DNA of 21,922 nucleotides from an uncultured Sphingopyxis sp. (GTDB lineage: Bacteria; Pseudomonadota; Alphaproteobacteria; Sphingomonadales; Sphingomonadaceae): NCBI GenBank assembly GCA_936933955.1, contig CAKZIN010000009.1:1-21922 (forward strand), read 5' to 3'. Each line of letters opens with the position of its first letter. Within the stretch, counting starts at the first letter, position 1. Shown piece by piece: positions 1-7,602 of this stretch. The translations under genes and the position numbers were made by a program. The notes under the pieces are model-generated. The model worked only from the letters and a program-made list of their open reading frames with translations, was not told the origin of the DNA and did not search any database.

Positions 1-2
1 TC

Positions 3-59
3 CCGGTCGCGAGCGCCGCTCCGCCCACCGCCGCCGTGTCGGACGGGCGCAAACCGTGA
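3..59 (+). CDS. 3' tail of an upstream gene (partial, unknown)
   Basis: An open frame enters from the left edge and ends at the TGA at 57-59, whose TG is shared with the GTG start of the next gene (GTGA overlap). The visible tail is Ala/Pro-rich and ends in GRKP. The stop-start overlap is the only support; it suggests translational coupling with the AI-2E-family gene. Too little is visible to name a product. Confidence 0.35.
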   Translation, partial: PVASAAPPTAAVSDGRKP

Positions 60-1339
60 CCGCGACGCCGCCCGCTGGCCCGGTCGAGGGCGGCGTCACG
101 ACCAGCGTCGGCGCAGGCGCGGCTGCGGAGGGCGAGCGCGCCCCGCTGTTCGGCGCGATCAGCGGCGACGACGACCCGCCACCGGCACTCATCGGCAGCG
201 ACAGCGCAAGCGGCGCGGAAGTGGTGCGCGAGGCACCCGGTCCCACCGACAGCCACGATCCCGAGATCCGTCGCGAAGTGCGTCGCGCGCTCATCTGGGT
301 GGGCCTGGTCGCGGGCGTGTGGCTCGCTTGGCAATTATGGCAGCCGCTGCTGCTGATCCTCGGCGGGTTCGTCGCCGCGACGGTCTTTGACGGCGGTGTC
401 CGGCTGCTCGGCCGGGTGCTGCCGATCGGGCGCGGCTGGCGGGTGGCGATCGTCCTCCTCGCGGCGACCGCGGGTATGATCTGGGTCTTTTATTTTGCAG
501 GCTCGCAGATCGCGCAGCAATGGTCGCAGCTGCAGGCGGTGGTCATCACCCAGGCCAACCGCGCCATCCGCCTCGCCGCGAGCTACGGCCTCGTCACGGG
601 AGAGGTCAACGCATCGACCGTGATGGAGTATATCGGCGCCTCCGTCGGCCGCGTCACCGCCGCCGTGGGCAGCGTCGCCAGCGGGGTCACCTCGCTGTTC
701 ATGGTCTTTGTGCTGGGCATCTTCATCGTCATGGAGCCCCGCCTCTACGAGCGCGGATTCGGCTGGTTCGTGCCGATGGAGAAGCGCGCGGACTTCTACG
801 ACATGTCGCGTGCGATGGGTTCGACGCTGCGGCGGCTGATGGCGGGACGTCTGCTCGGCATGGTGGTGGAGGGTGTCGCCACCGGCATCCTGCTCGCGGT
901 CTATGGGATCCCGATGGCCGCGCTGATCGGGCTATTGACCGGCCTCCTCGTCTTCATCCCCAATATCGGTGCGATCCTGTCGGGCGTGCTGATGGTGCTG
1001 GTCGGCTTTTCGGTGAGCACCGATGCGGGGCTCTATGCCTTTGCGGTCTACCTCATCGTGCAGACGATCGACGGCTATGTGATCGTCCCGATGGTCGCCA
1101 AGCGCACCGTCGACCTCGCTCCGGCACTGGTGCTGGGGGCGCAGCTGATCTTCGGGACGCTGTTCGGCATCCTCGGGCTTGCCCTGGCCGATCCGATCGT
1201 CGCGCTGCTCAAGGTCGCGCTGACCAAGGGGGCCGAGCACCGCCACCGCGATGCGCCGTCGACCGACATTACCGCCGCCCCGGGCGCACTGGGCACGCTC
1301 CGCCAGCGGTGGATGCCGTCGCTGCGGATGCGGCGTTAG
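56..1339 (+). CDS. AI-2E family transporter (PerM-like membrane protein)
   Basis: This is a 427-residue polytopic membrane protein. Residues 1 to about 75 are a Gly/Ala/Asp-rich, probably cytoplasmic extension, longer than most family members have. Hydrophobic segments follow at about 79-112, 129-148 and 214-226, then a dense hydrophobic block from about 262 to the C-terminus. The GLLVFIPNIGAI motif and the late VIVPMVAKR and LADPIVALLKV segments are typical of the AI-2E/PerM family. Members have been linked to AI-2 export or Na+/H+ exchange, but most are of unknown substrate, so no transport role is assigned. The GTG at 56 is chosen because it overlaps the preceding stop. Its TAG stop overlaps the nnrD stop on the other strand. 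Confidence 0.85.
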   Translation: MTATPPAGPVEGGVTTSVGAGAAAEGERAPLFGAISGDDDPPPALIGSDSASGAEVVREAPGPTDSHDPEIRREVRRALIWVGLVAGVWLAWQLWQPLLLILGGFVAATVFDGGVRLLGRVLPIGRGWRVAIVLLAATAGMIWVFYFAGSQIAQQWSQLQAVVITQANRAIRLAASYGLVTGEVNASTVMEYIGASVGRVTAAVGSVASGVTSLFMVFVLGIFIVMEPRLYERGFGWFVPMEKRADFYDMSRAMGSTLRRLMAGRLLGMVVEGVATGILLAVYGIPMAALIGLLTGLLVFIPNIGAILSGVLMVLVGFSVSTDAGLYAFAVYLIVQTIDGYVIVPMVAKRTVDLAPALVLGAQLIFGTLFGILGLALADPIVALLKVALTKGAEHRHRDAPSTDITAAPGALGTLRQRWMPSLRMRR

Positions 1340-2226
1340 AGCATTCCGCGGGCGAGCCCCGGGATCAGCGGCCCGAGCTCGCGCGCCATGAATCCGATCG
1401 GCCCATAGAGTTCGGCGAGCCGCCGCCCCGCCTCGCCATGCAACCACACGCCCCATGCGGCAGCTTCGAGCGGCGCGTGCCCGCGCGCGAGCAAGCCGGC
1501 GATGATCCCAGCGAGCACGTCGCCCGACCCGCCCGTCGCCAGGCCTACCCCGCCCCCGGCATATTCGAGCAAGGTTCCGTCGGGAGCAGCAAGCAGCGTC
1601 GTGCTCCCTTTGAGCAACACCACCGCCTCGAAGCGGTCGACCGCGGCGCGCACATGCGCTTCCCGGTCATCCTCGATCGAGTCCGCCTCGACCCCGAGCA
1701 GCTCCGCCATCTCTCCAATGTGCGGCGTGATCACCATTCGCTCGGCATAAGGGGCGAGCAGCGCGTGCTCCTCCGCCGCGGCACCGATCGCCGCCGCGTC
1801 GAGCAGCACCGACACGCAGTCGCGTGACTCCGATAAGAGCGCGCGCAGCAGCGCCACCGCCGCCTCCTTCTTGGCCATCGCCGGACCGAGCACGAGGCAA
1901 TCGCAGGCCTGTACCGCTCGCTCGAGCCTGCCCGCGGCACTTTCCGCAATCTCCCCATCCTCGTCTTCGTCGAGGGCGATCATCCCGGCTTCGGGGACCG
2001 CCATTCCCAACGGGATCGCGCAGGACGCGATGGTGGCGAACTGCACCTTGCCCGCGCCCGCTCTGAACGCCGCCTCCCCCGTCAGCTTGAGCCCGCCGGG
2101 CACCAGCCGCGATCCGCCCACTGCGAGCACGCGGCCGCGGCTGTTCTTGTCGGTTCCATCGGGATGCTCGGGCAGCGGGTGCTGCCGCAGCCACACCGCG
2201 TCGAGCGAGACGGCGCCCTCAACCAC
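1336..2226 (-). CDS. nnrD: ADP-dependent NAD(P)H-hydrate dehydratase
   Basis: This 296-residue protein matches the YjeF C-terminal (carbohydrate-kinase-like) fold that dehydrates damaged NAD(P)HX back to NAD(P)H using ADP. Visible landmarks are DKNSRGRVLAVGGSR at 26-40, LLDAAAIGA at 141-149, VITPHIGEMAELLG at 165-178, a VVLLKGS segment at 202-208, and GGSGDVLAGIIAGLLA at 232-247, which is the nucleotide/substrate loop. The epimerase domain found in fused enzymes is absent, so this is the stand-alone dehydratase. It starts with GTG and its first 8 bases overlap the end of the phosphatase gene upstream, suggesting a two-gene operon. It converges with the AI-2E gene with overlapping stops. Confidence 0.9.
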   Translation of the reverse strand: MVEGAVSLDAVWLRQHPLPEHPDGTDKNSRGRVLAVGGSRLVPGGLKLTGEAAFRAGAGKVQFATIASCAIPLGMAVPEAGMIALDEDEDGEIAESAAGRLERAVQACDCLVLGPAMAKKEAAVALLRALLSESRDCVSVLLDAAAIGAAAEEHALLAPYAERMVITPHIGEMAELLGVEADSIEDDREAHVRAAVDRFEAVVLLKGSTTLLAAPDGTLLEYAGGGVGLATGGSGDVLAGIIAGLLARGHAPLEAAAWGVWLHGEAGRRLAELYGPIGFMARELGPLIPGLARGML

Positions 2227-2977
2227 GCGCGGCGACCATCGCGTCGGGAGCGGACGTCACCGCCGTGTCGTCCGCAACCAGCGGCGCAGCGATATTGTAG
2301 CTCGCGAGCTTCAGATTGCCGTCCTTACCTGCCGCAGGATCGAAGCGATATTCGGTGACGCCGCAGTTATGCACATCGCCCTCCCGGTCGATCGCAAGGA
2401 TCTCCTCCTCGCTGAGATTCTCGATGATGTAGCGCAGGCACAGCACCACGACCTGATGCGCGACGATCATCACCGGCCGTCCGCCATAGTGCAGCGACAC
2501 CGTATCGAGCAGCGAGCGCAGTCGGAAGATGACATCGCACCAGCTCTCCCCACCCGGCGGCCGGTGGTAGAATTTGCCGAGCAGTCGGCGAAACTCCGCC
2601 TGGTCGGGCAGCTCCGCCGCCACGCCCGCGGTGGTCAGGCCGTCGAGGACGCCGAACTCCTTCTCGCGCAGCCGCTCGTCGATGCAGATCGGCTCGTCCG
2701 CGTCGCAGCCGCCCGCTGCGCGGAACAGCTTCGCCGTTTCCTGCGCACGCACATAAGGGGAGGCGAGCATCACGTCGGGCCGCTCGTCGCGCCCGGCGAA
2801 CCAACGCCCGAGCGCCGCGGCCTGCTCGCGCCCCAATTGGCTCAGCGGCACGTCGACGTCGCGGTGGGTGAGCTCGATGCGCAGAGCTCCTGCCGCCGTC
2901 GCTTCATCGCGCGCGACGTTTCCGGCGCTCTGTCCGTGGCGGACGACCCACAGCACCGACGGCCAGCGCGGGGTCAT
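2219..2977 (-). CDS. histidine phosphatase family protein (phosphoglycerate mutase-like)
   Basis: This is a 252-residue protein of the RHG branch. The catalytic motif VVRHGQSAGN is at residues 11-20 (phospho-acceptor His14), and a second catalytic His lies in MIVAHQ further on. The substrate is not predictable; the family covers phosphoglycerate mutases, sugar-phosphate phosphatases and SixA-like proteins. The frame stays open upstream to 3145, but that extension is Arg/Pro-rich and unlike the family. The ATG at 2977 puts the RHG motif at the usual position, so I chose it. It overlaps nnrD by 8 bp. Confidence 0.85.
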   Translation of the reverse strand: MTPRWPSVLWVVRHGQSAGNVARDEATAAGALRIELTHRDVDVPLSQLGREQAAALGRWFAGRDERPDVMLASPYVRAQETAKLFRAAGGCDADEPICIDERLREKEFGVLDGLTTAGVAAELPDQAEFRRLLGKFYHRPPGGESWCDVIFRLRSLLDTVSLHYGGRPVMIVAHQVVVLCLRYIIENLSEEEILAIDREGDVHNCGVTEYRFDPAAGKDGNLKLASYNIAAPLVADDTAVTSAPDAMVAARG

Positions 2978-3212
2978 GGGCGGGGGGTCCGGGCGGCGGG
3001 GGTACAGGGATTTGGCATAGCGTCTGAAACACCGGGGTGACGCCCCGGTTGCGCGCCGCCTCACCATCGACGCGCTGTCGAAGTGCCGGGTGGGTCGAGC
3101 TCGACAAGCGCGAGCTCGATGGTGCCCCCCATGGGGATCAATCACGCTGCGTCAGTCAGGCTGGCTCCGCCGCCCATCGGACGCGACTATGCGTCGGCTT
3201 GCAGAGCGAGAG
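2978..3212. other. chromosomal intergenic region flanking the Tn7-like insertion
   Basis: No convincing gene is seen. It holds a perfect 7-bp stem (ACCGGGG / CCCCGGT, loop TGACG) at 3031-3049, a 12-bp palindrome GTCGAGCTCGAC at 3094-3105, and a second CGAGCTCG at 3111-3118. No tRNA or obvious ncRNA was recognised. If the TnsD-type protein of element 1 recognises a fixed attachment site, this is one place it could be. Confidence 0.5.
3031..3049. other. GC-rich hairpin upstream of the histidine phosphatase gene
   Basis: A perfect 7-bp inverted repeat with a 5-base loop lies about 54-72 bases upstream of the phosphatase start. No T-run follows on either strand, so it is not a typical intrinsic terminator. 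Confidence 0.4.
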
Positions 3213-3217
3213 ATAGT
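3213..3217. repeat. target-site duplication, left copy (ATAGT)
   Basis: ATAGT directly precedes the TGT terminus of element 1 and is repeated exactly after the ACA terminus at 11648-11652. Five base pairs is the standard target duplication of Tn7 and Tn402/Tn5053 relatives. Confidence 0.85.
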
Positions 3218-3376
3218 TGTAGCCATACAATGAAAATCTCCGCCAATCCCAAGAATTCGCATGGTTAAACTGAGTGCCTGTGCCAATAAGGAATTTCGGG
3301 CGGCCGGGCGGTTACGACGAACGAAGGACCGTTCAGGCTAAACCAAGTCACCACTACGCCAATACAAAACTCCGGC
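3218..3376. repeat. left end of element 1 with four putative TnsB-binding repeats
   Basis: Four directly oriented, related repeats begin at 3222, 3242, 3282 and 3358, each about 19-21 bases. They share a GCCAAT-like start (GCCATA in the outermost) followed about five bases on by an A-rich run and then a TCCGG-, TTCGG- or CTCCG-like end. The outermost lies within the terminal inverted repeat. Arrays of same-orientation sites at an end are typical of TnsB/TniA binding. The local AT content is visibly higher than in the flanking genes. The whole array is outside coding sequence, ending 11 bases before the tniQ stop. Confidence 0.65.
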
Positions 3377-3387
3377 AAGAAGGCTGA

Positions 3388-4287
3388 TCAGTGTCCCGGG
3401 GACCCCGCCGCCAGCCAGCCCTCCAGAAGCAGGTGGTGCAGGGGTGGGCTGCGGTGCCCGCCGGCGAGCAGCCGATACAGCCAGCCCTGCTCGCAGCGCC
3501 CGTCTCGCCACAGCGTCGGCCAGTGGCGAAGCGTCGTGCCCCAATACCTCTTCATGGCGTCGGCAACGGCGGGGACGTTCGCCTCGTCCAGGCGGTTCTG
3601 CATGCCGAGCGCGTCCAGCGCCTGCAGGTAGCCTTCACGCCGCTCGTCCGGGTGAAGGTCGGACCTGTCGTTCAGGACGAGGTCGCCCTGCCTCGCCAGG
3701 GTCAGCAAGTCATGCAGCACGCGCGGGTCATCCTCCTCAAACACCGGCCGGGCGTCGGGGGGGCACGTCTCGATCGAGGCCGGGATGTAGGCCCGCCGGC
3801 GGGTCGCACGGTCGACCGTCGACGCCGACAGCACGCCGCCATGCGCCGGGCACACCAGCGTCGAGGGCAGCTGGTGAGTGCGCCGCCACCACGGTTCCCC
3901 ATGGCTGGCGATCATCTCGCGATGGCAGTCGCGGCAGAAGCGCAGCCGGTCCGGCGGCAGCGCCGCCCCCGTCCAGCTCTCGAGCGCGTGGTGGGGCCAC
4001 GTCCCGTCGCCCAGCATCGCCGCCTCGGTTCTCCGGGAGAGCAGGGGTTCCGCATAATGCGAGTAGTAAGGGAACAGCGTCCACTCGCGCACGGCGTCCG
4101 TCGGCTCGATTGCCGGGAACGTGCGCGAGGCGACGATGCGCGAGATGCCGGTCGGCATCTCGTCGAACACCGCCCCGTCCTCGCCGAAGAAGGCCATCTG
4201 GAGCGCGGTCCTGCCCTTGGCGCCCACGTAGCGGCCGAGGCGCGCGGCAGCCGAGTAAAGCGTCTCGTCGCGGCGAACAGGTGTCAC
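3388..4287 (-). CDS. tniQ: TniQ family transposition targeting protein (short form)
   Basis: This 299-residue protein has the TniQ N-terminal pattern (ETLYSAAARLGRY, residues 8-20), then RLRFCRDCH and WWRRTHQLPSTLVCPAHGG, placing a CxxC...CxxH zinc site at C118, C121, C146 and H149. It ends soon after the HHLLL-type helix that in the longer neighbour is followed by roughly 270 more residues, so it lacks the TnsD C-terminal DNA-binding part. TniQ proteins link a target-recognition module to the TnsC ATPase; in CRISPR-associated transposons the short TniQ joins the guide complex. No guide system is visible here, so its targeting partner is unknown. Its ATG overlaps the tnsD stop (ATGA), and it is the last gene of the operon. 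Confidence 0.85.
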   Translation of the reverse strand: MTPVRRDETLYSAAARLGRYVGAKGRTALQMAFFGEDGAVFDEMPTGISRIVASRTFPAIEPTDAVREWTLFPYYSHYAEPLLSRRTEAAMLGDGTWPHHALESWTGAALPPDRLRFCRDCHREMIASHGEPWWRRTHQLPSTLVCPAHGGVLSASTVDRATRRRAYIPASIETCPPDARPVFEEDDPRVLHDLLTLARQGDLVLNDRSDLHPDERREGYLQALDALGMQNRLDEANVPAVADAMKRYWGTTLRHWPTLWRDGRCEQGWLYRLLAGGHRSPPLHHLLLEGWLAAGSPGH

Positions 4288-6005
4288 GCGGCGTCGCGCC
4301 GCTGGGGGATAGGCGCGACGATCGCGTCAAGCACGGCTGGCAACCAATCCATCGGCAGCCCCGCGACGCGCAGGATCTCGCAAGGCCGCACGTCGTCCGC
4401 GTCGATCGCGTTCGCGACCGCCCACGCCAGCCTGCGTTCCCTGAACGCCGCCGTCGTATCCACCAACCCCTCCATCGTCTCCACCGTGCGCGGCAGCTTG
4501 GCGCGCCGCTTCTGGACCCAGTCACGCCTGGCCACCCTACGCTCCATCTCCGCGAACGTGACCCGCGCCGGTGGGATCTCGGCCGCGATCGCCGCGGCGG
4601 CTGCCCGTGCCGACTTGGCAAGACGCGCGTCGATGGCGAACCAGTTGCGCAGGCGCCGGCGCGATCGCGATCGGCGAGCGGGCGCTACAGTATTCCTCTT
4701 TAGGGACACCTTATTCGGCAGCGCTCCCGACGCGGCGGTCGACCAGGGCACCGCCACCCCCGCCATCGCCGCCTCGCGCATCAGCGTCTTCGGGTCGAGG
4801 CCGAGCGCGCGAGCCGTCGCGCGAAGCGAGTCGCCGCGATCCACTGCCACCTGCAACGCCGGGGCGAGCAGCGGGCCGAAGCGCCGATACCTCGGCTCGC
4901 CGATCACGCCCTCGGGCGAGCGGGAGCGCGTGTAGAGGTAGCCGCAGGAGCAGGCGAAGTCGCCATAGACGATCCCCCGGTCGCGGCGCAGCTCAATCTC
5001 ACCGATCACGGCCTGGCCATGATGGTCCGCCGCGGGGTTCCTGCAGAGCCAGGGTCCAGGGCCGAAGGGCTCGTCGCGCCGGCCGCCCTCCAGCCCATCC
5101 AGCACCGCCGTCAGCATCAAGTGCTGCAGCGGATGAGCGGCCCGGCGGCCGTTGCGGACCAGCGCCGACAGCCACGACCGCTCGGGGTCGCCGGCCAGCT
5201 CCATGCCGGCGATCAGCTCCGTCGTCCGGCCCCAGCGTTCGCCGAACGCGCGGTGGAGCGCCGCATGGTCGACCTTGCGCCTGGACCGCATGAGACCGAC
5301 GTCGGCCAGGCGCGACCGGTAGCCGGCCATGATCTCCTCGAAGCCGCGGGACGGCGGTGGCGACGCCAGCAGGGCGGCGGCCAGCCTCGCCAGATTAGCG
5401 AGCCGGGTCAGATCATCGCCGGACGCACCTTCCAGCGCGGGCGGCGCGTCCGGGCGGCAAACCTCCCGGGTCGCGGCGATGAAGGTGTGGCGGTTGACGT
5501 CCCCGGGCGCGACATCGCTCAGCTGCAGCATGACCTCGTGGACCGGGCAGACCGGGACGCCGGGAAGCTGATGGTCGCGCCGCCACCACGGATCCCCATG
5601 GGTCCGCTCCATGTCGTTGAGGCAGTCGGCACAGAAGCGGAGCCGCCCGGCGGCCCTAACCCGGAAGGCGGACAAGCCGAGCCTCGCGTGTAGCCCGGCG
5701 GCGTCGCCGCGCATCGCGGCGCGTGCACCCGCCCGGACCTGTTCGGCCATGAAGGCGACGTGGAAGGGCAGCAGCGTAGCCCGGTCGACCAATTCGTCGA
5801 TGGCGGGCAGGCGGTCGACGTCCGGCAGGTCCCTGACGAGTTCGTCAAGCTGGCCGGGGAGATCGAAAGTCGCGACGGCGAAGCGCCTCCCGACGAGCTC
5901 GCGCATGAACGGGCCGGCCGCGGTTGCGACCAGATAGCGGCGGCCCCGCGCGATCGCGCTGTAGAGGAGCTCCTCCTCGCGCAGCAGGGGCACGAGCCGC
6001 GACAT
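4284..6005 (-). CDS. tnsD: TnsD-type TniQ protein, predicted site-specific target selector
   Basis: This 573-residue protein starts with the TniQ domain (ELLYSAIARGRRY, residues 12-24), carries a zinc site at C125, C128, C153 and H156 (RFCADC ... HQLPGVPVCPVHE), and a second Cys/His cluster around C321, H328/H329, C352 and C354 (FACSCGYLYTR) typical of TnsD. A Lys/Arg-rich C-terminal region with repeated helical segments follows. TnsD proteins bind a specific chromosomal attachment site and recruit TnsC, so this is the likely site-directed targeting factor of element 1. It lies six bases after tnsC and overlaps the following tniQ by 4 bp. Confidence 0.87.
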   Translation of the reverse strand: MSRLVPLLREEELLYSAIARGRRYLVATAAGPFMRELVGRRFAVATFDLPGQLDELVRDLPDVDRLPAIDELVDRATLLPFHVAFMAEQVRAGARAAMRGDAAGLHARLGLSAFRVRAAGRLRFCADCLNDMERTHGDPWWRRDHQLPGVPVCPVHEVMLQLSDVAPGDVNRHTFIAATREVCRPDAPPALEGASGDDLTRLANLARLAAALLASPPPSRGFEEIMAGYRSRLADVGLMRSRRKVDHAALHRAFGERWGRTTELIAGMELAGDPERSWLSALVRNGRRAAHPLQHLMLTAVLDGLEGGRRDEPFGPGPWLCRNPAADHHGQAVIGEIELRRDRGIVYGDFACSCGYLYTRSRSPEGVIGEPRYRRFGPLLAPALQVAVDRGDSLRATARALGLDPKTLMREAAMAGVAVPWSTAASGALPNKVSLKRNTVAPARRSRSRRRLRNWFAIDARLAKSARAAAAAIAAEIPPARVTFAEMERRVARRDWVQKRRAKLPRTVETMEGLVDTTAAFRERRLAWAVANAIDADDVRPCEILRVAGLPMDWLPAVLDAIVAPIPQRRDAA

Positions 6006-6011
6006 GGCATC

Positions 6012-7586
6012 TCAGGCGGCGGCCGACAGGCCGTAGCCATCCTCGCGGCGCTCATCGTCGGGCGCAAAGGTCGCCTCGACCTCCTTCCTGGTGGGCTTGG
6101 CCGCCCTGCCCTTCTTGACCGGCTCCGCCTCCACCTCGGCGACGAGGCGCTCGAGCGTCAGGCAGTAGCGGATGAGGTTCTCGGGCGCGGGCGCGCCCTC
6201 GATCTCCGATGTCCGGCGCATCACCTCGGCGACCTTCGCGGCATCGAACCCGCGCCATTCCAGGTTCTCGCGGACCGACGCCGAGCACTTGCCCACATAG
6301 GCAGGCCCGGTGCGCTCGGCCGCCCTTTCCTCGTCCGACTTCAGCGCCTGGTTGAGGTGGGCGTTGTCGCGATCCCTCAGCGACTGGAAGAACGCCTTGT
6401 TGCGGTCCGCCATGTCGTCGAACCTGGCGATCTCGTCCGGGTCACCGCTCCGGATCGCGGCCAGCAGCTCCGCCATCGGCTTCAGGTGCCGGTCCGCCAC
6501 CTCGTTGATCAGCTCGACCGTGATAGGCTCGCGCTCATCTCCGCCCGCCGCGCTGTCGTCCATGGCCGCGACCTGGACCGCGAACCAGAGCTTGGTCGCG
6601 ACGTCGACGATGCCCTGAGCGCGGTCGTGCAGCGCGGCCAGCAGCTCGTCCGTCGGCGGCGTGAACTCGGCCGTCCACTGGTAGTCCCACAGCTTGCCCA
6701 GGAAATGCCGCCACTGGCCATCCTCCTGCGGGTAGGCGGGCCACACCGCCGACGCCGGGCCGATCGCCCGCCGCCCCATGCGCCCGGTGCGCGAGAAGCT
6801 GTCGAAGCAGGACATGGTGCCGATAAAGATCACGGGCACGCCGATCTTGTTGATGAGCGTGGTCAGGAACGTCATGATGACGTGCTCCTCATCGCCCGCC
6901 TTGCCCAGGTGCTGGACCTCGTCGATCAGCAGGCGGCCGAGCGAGTGCATGTTCGCCACCGCGACCTTGCCGTCCATGAGGTCGTCGTCCGACAGATGGC
7001 GGCCGGCGTAGAGCTTCTGGTAGGTCTGCTGACCGAGGAGGCCGTCTACGATCCTGAAGAAGTCCTTGCAGAGCTGCCGGATCGAGCCCAGCGTCGGGCA
7101 CTCCAGCTTGAGCCAGACGATCTGCGTCTCGCCATCCCCGTGCGGCACCACCTGCGGGTAGCGCGCGACCACACGGTCGATGGTCATCGTCTTGCCCATG
7201 CCTGGCACGCCGATCACCGACGAGCTCAGCGCGTTCCTGACCACGACGCGGGCGCCGGGCCGGAGCAGGCCGCCCTCCTCACGCGCCGAGGCGACCGCGT
7301 GCAGCCGCGCCTCGTGCGCCAGCGTGCCGCCGACGCGGCCGCGGTATCCTTCGCGCAGGGTGGCGTCGAACCCGCGCCCGAACTCCGCCTGCCGCGCGCC
7401 CGCGCGGAAGAAGCGCAGCACGCGCAGCGCGGCCAGGTAGCGCTCGGCGTGCGGGCGACCCCGCTCGTCGTCGCCGACGGGCTCGGGAATGTCGTTCAGA
7501 AACGCCACCCACTCGGGCAGCGACAACGGCTTGGGCAGGGCCTTCGTGTAAGCGTTCTGGACCTGTTCAGCGGACATGTCGCTCAT
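6012..7586 (-). CDS. tnsC: TnsC/TniB-type AAA+ ATPase transposition regulator
   Basis: This is a 524-residue ATPase. Walker A GVPGMGKT is at 126-133 and Walker B RLLIDE at 218-223, followed by QHLGK. A sensor-1-like strand VPVIFIGTMS is at 250-259. TnsC filaments assemble on target DNA with TniQ/TnsD and activate the transposase. At 524 residues it resembles Tn7 TnsC (about 555) more than the shorter TniB. The C-terminal end is Lys/Arg-rich. It starts 16 bases after the tnsB stop and ends 6 bases before tnsD, within one operon. Confidence 0.9.
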   Translation of the reverse strand: MSDMSAEQVQNAYTKALPKPLSLPEWVAFLNDIPEPVGDDERGRPHAERYLAALRVLRFFRAGARQAEFGRGFDATLREGYRGRVGGTLAHEARLHAVASAREEGGLLRPGARVVVRNALSSSVIGVPGMGKTMTIDRVVARYPQVVPHGDGETQIVWLKLECPTLGSIRQLCKDFFRIVDGLLGQQTYQKLYAGRHLSDDDLMDGKVAVANMHSLGRLLIDEVQHLGKAGDEEHVIMTFLTTLINKIGVPVIFIGTMSCFDSFSRTGRMGRRAIGPASAVWPAYPQEDGQWRHFLGKLWDYQWTAEFTPPTDELLAALHDRAQGIVDVATKLWFAVQVAAMDDSAAGGDEREPITVELINEVADRHLKPMAELLAAIRSGDPDEIARFDDMADRNKAFFQSLRDRDNAHLNQALKSDEERAAERTGPAYVGKCSASVRENLEWRGFDAAKVAEVMRRTSEIEGAPAPENLIRYCLTLERLVAEVEAEPVKKGRAAKPTRKEVEATFAPDDERREDGYGLSAAA

Positions 7587-7602
7587 CTCCTCGATACGGC
7601 CG

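Noticed and set aside
1336..1339. Overlapping stops of the AI-2E gene and nnrD as a regulatory feature
   Set aside because: Four-base convergent overlaps are common in compact GC-rich genomes; nothing else supports a regulatory role.
520..1827. Long plus-strand open frame of 435 codons
   Set aside because: Its translation is Arg/His/Pro-rich with no family features and it overlaps the AI-2E and nnrD genes; a high-GC shadow frame.
3031..3049. Intrinsic terminator
   Set aside because: A clean 7-bp stem, but no T-run on either strand and it lies upstream of a gene.
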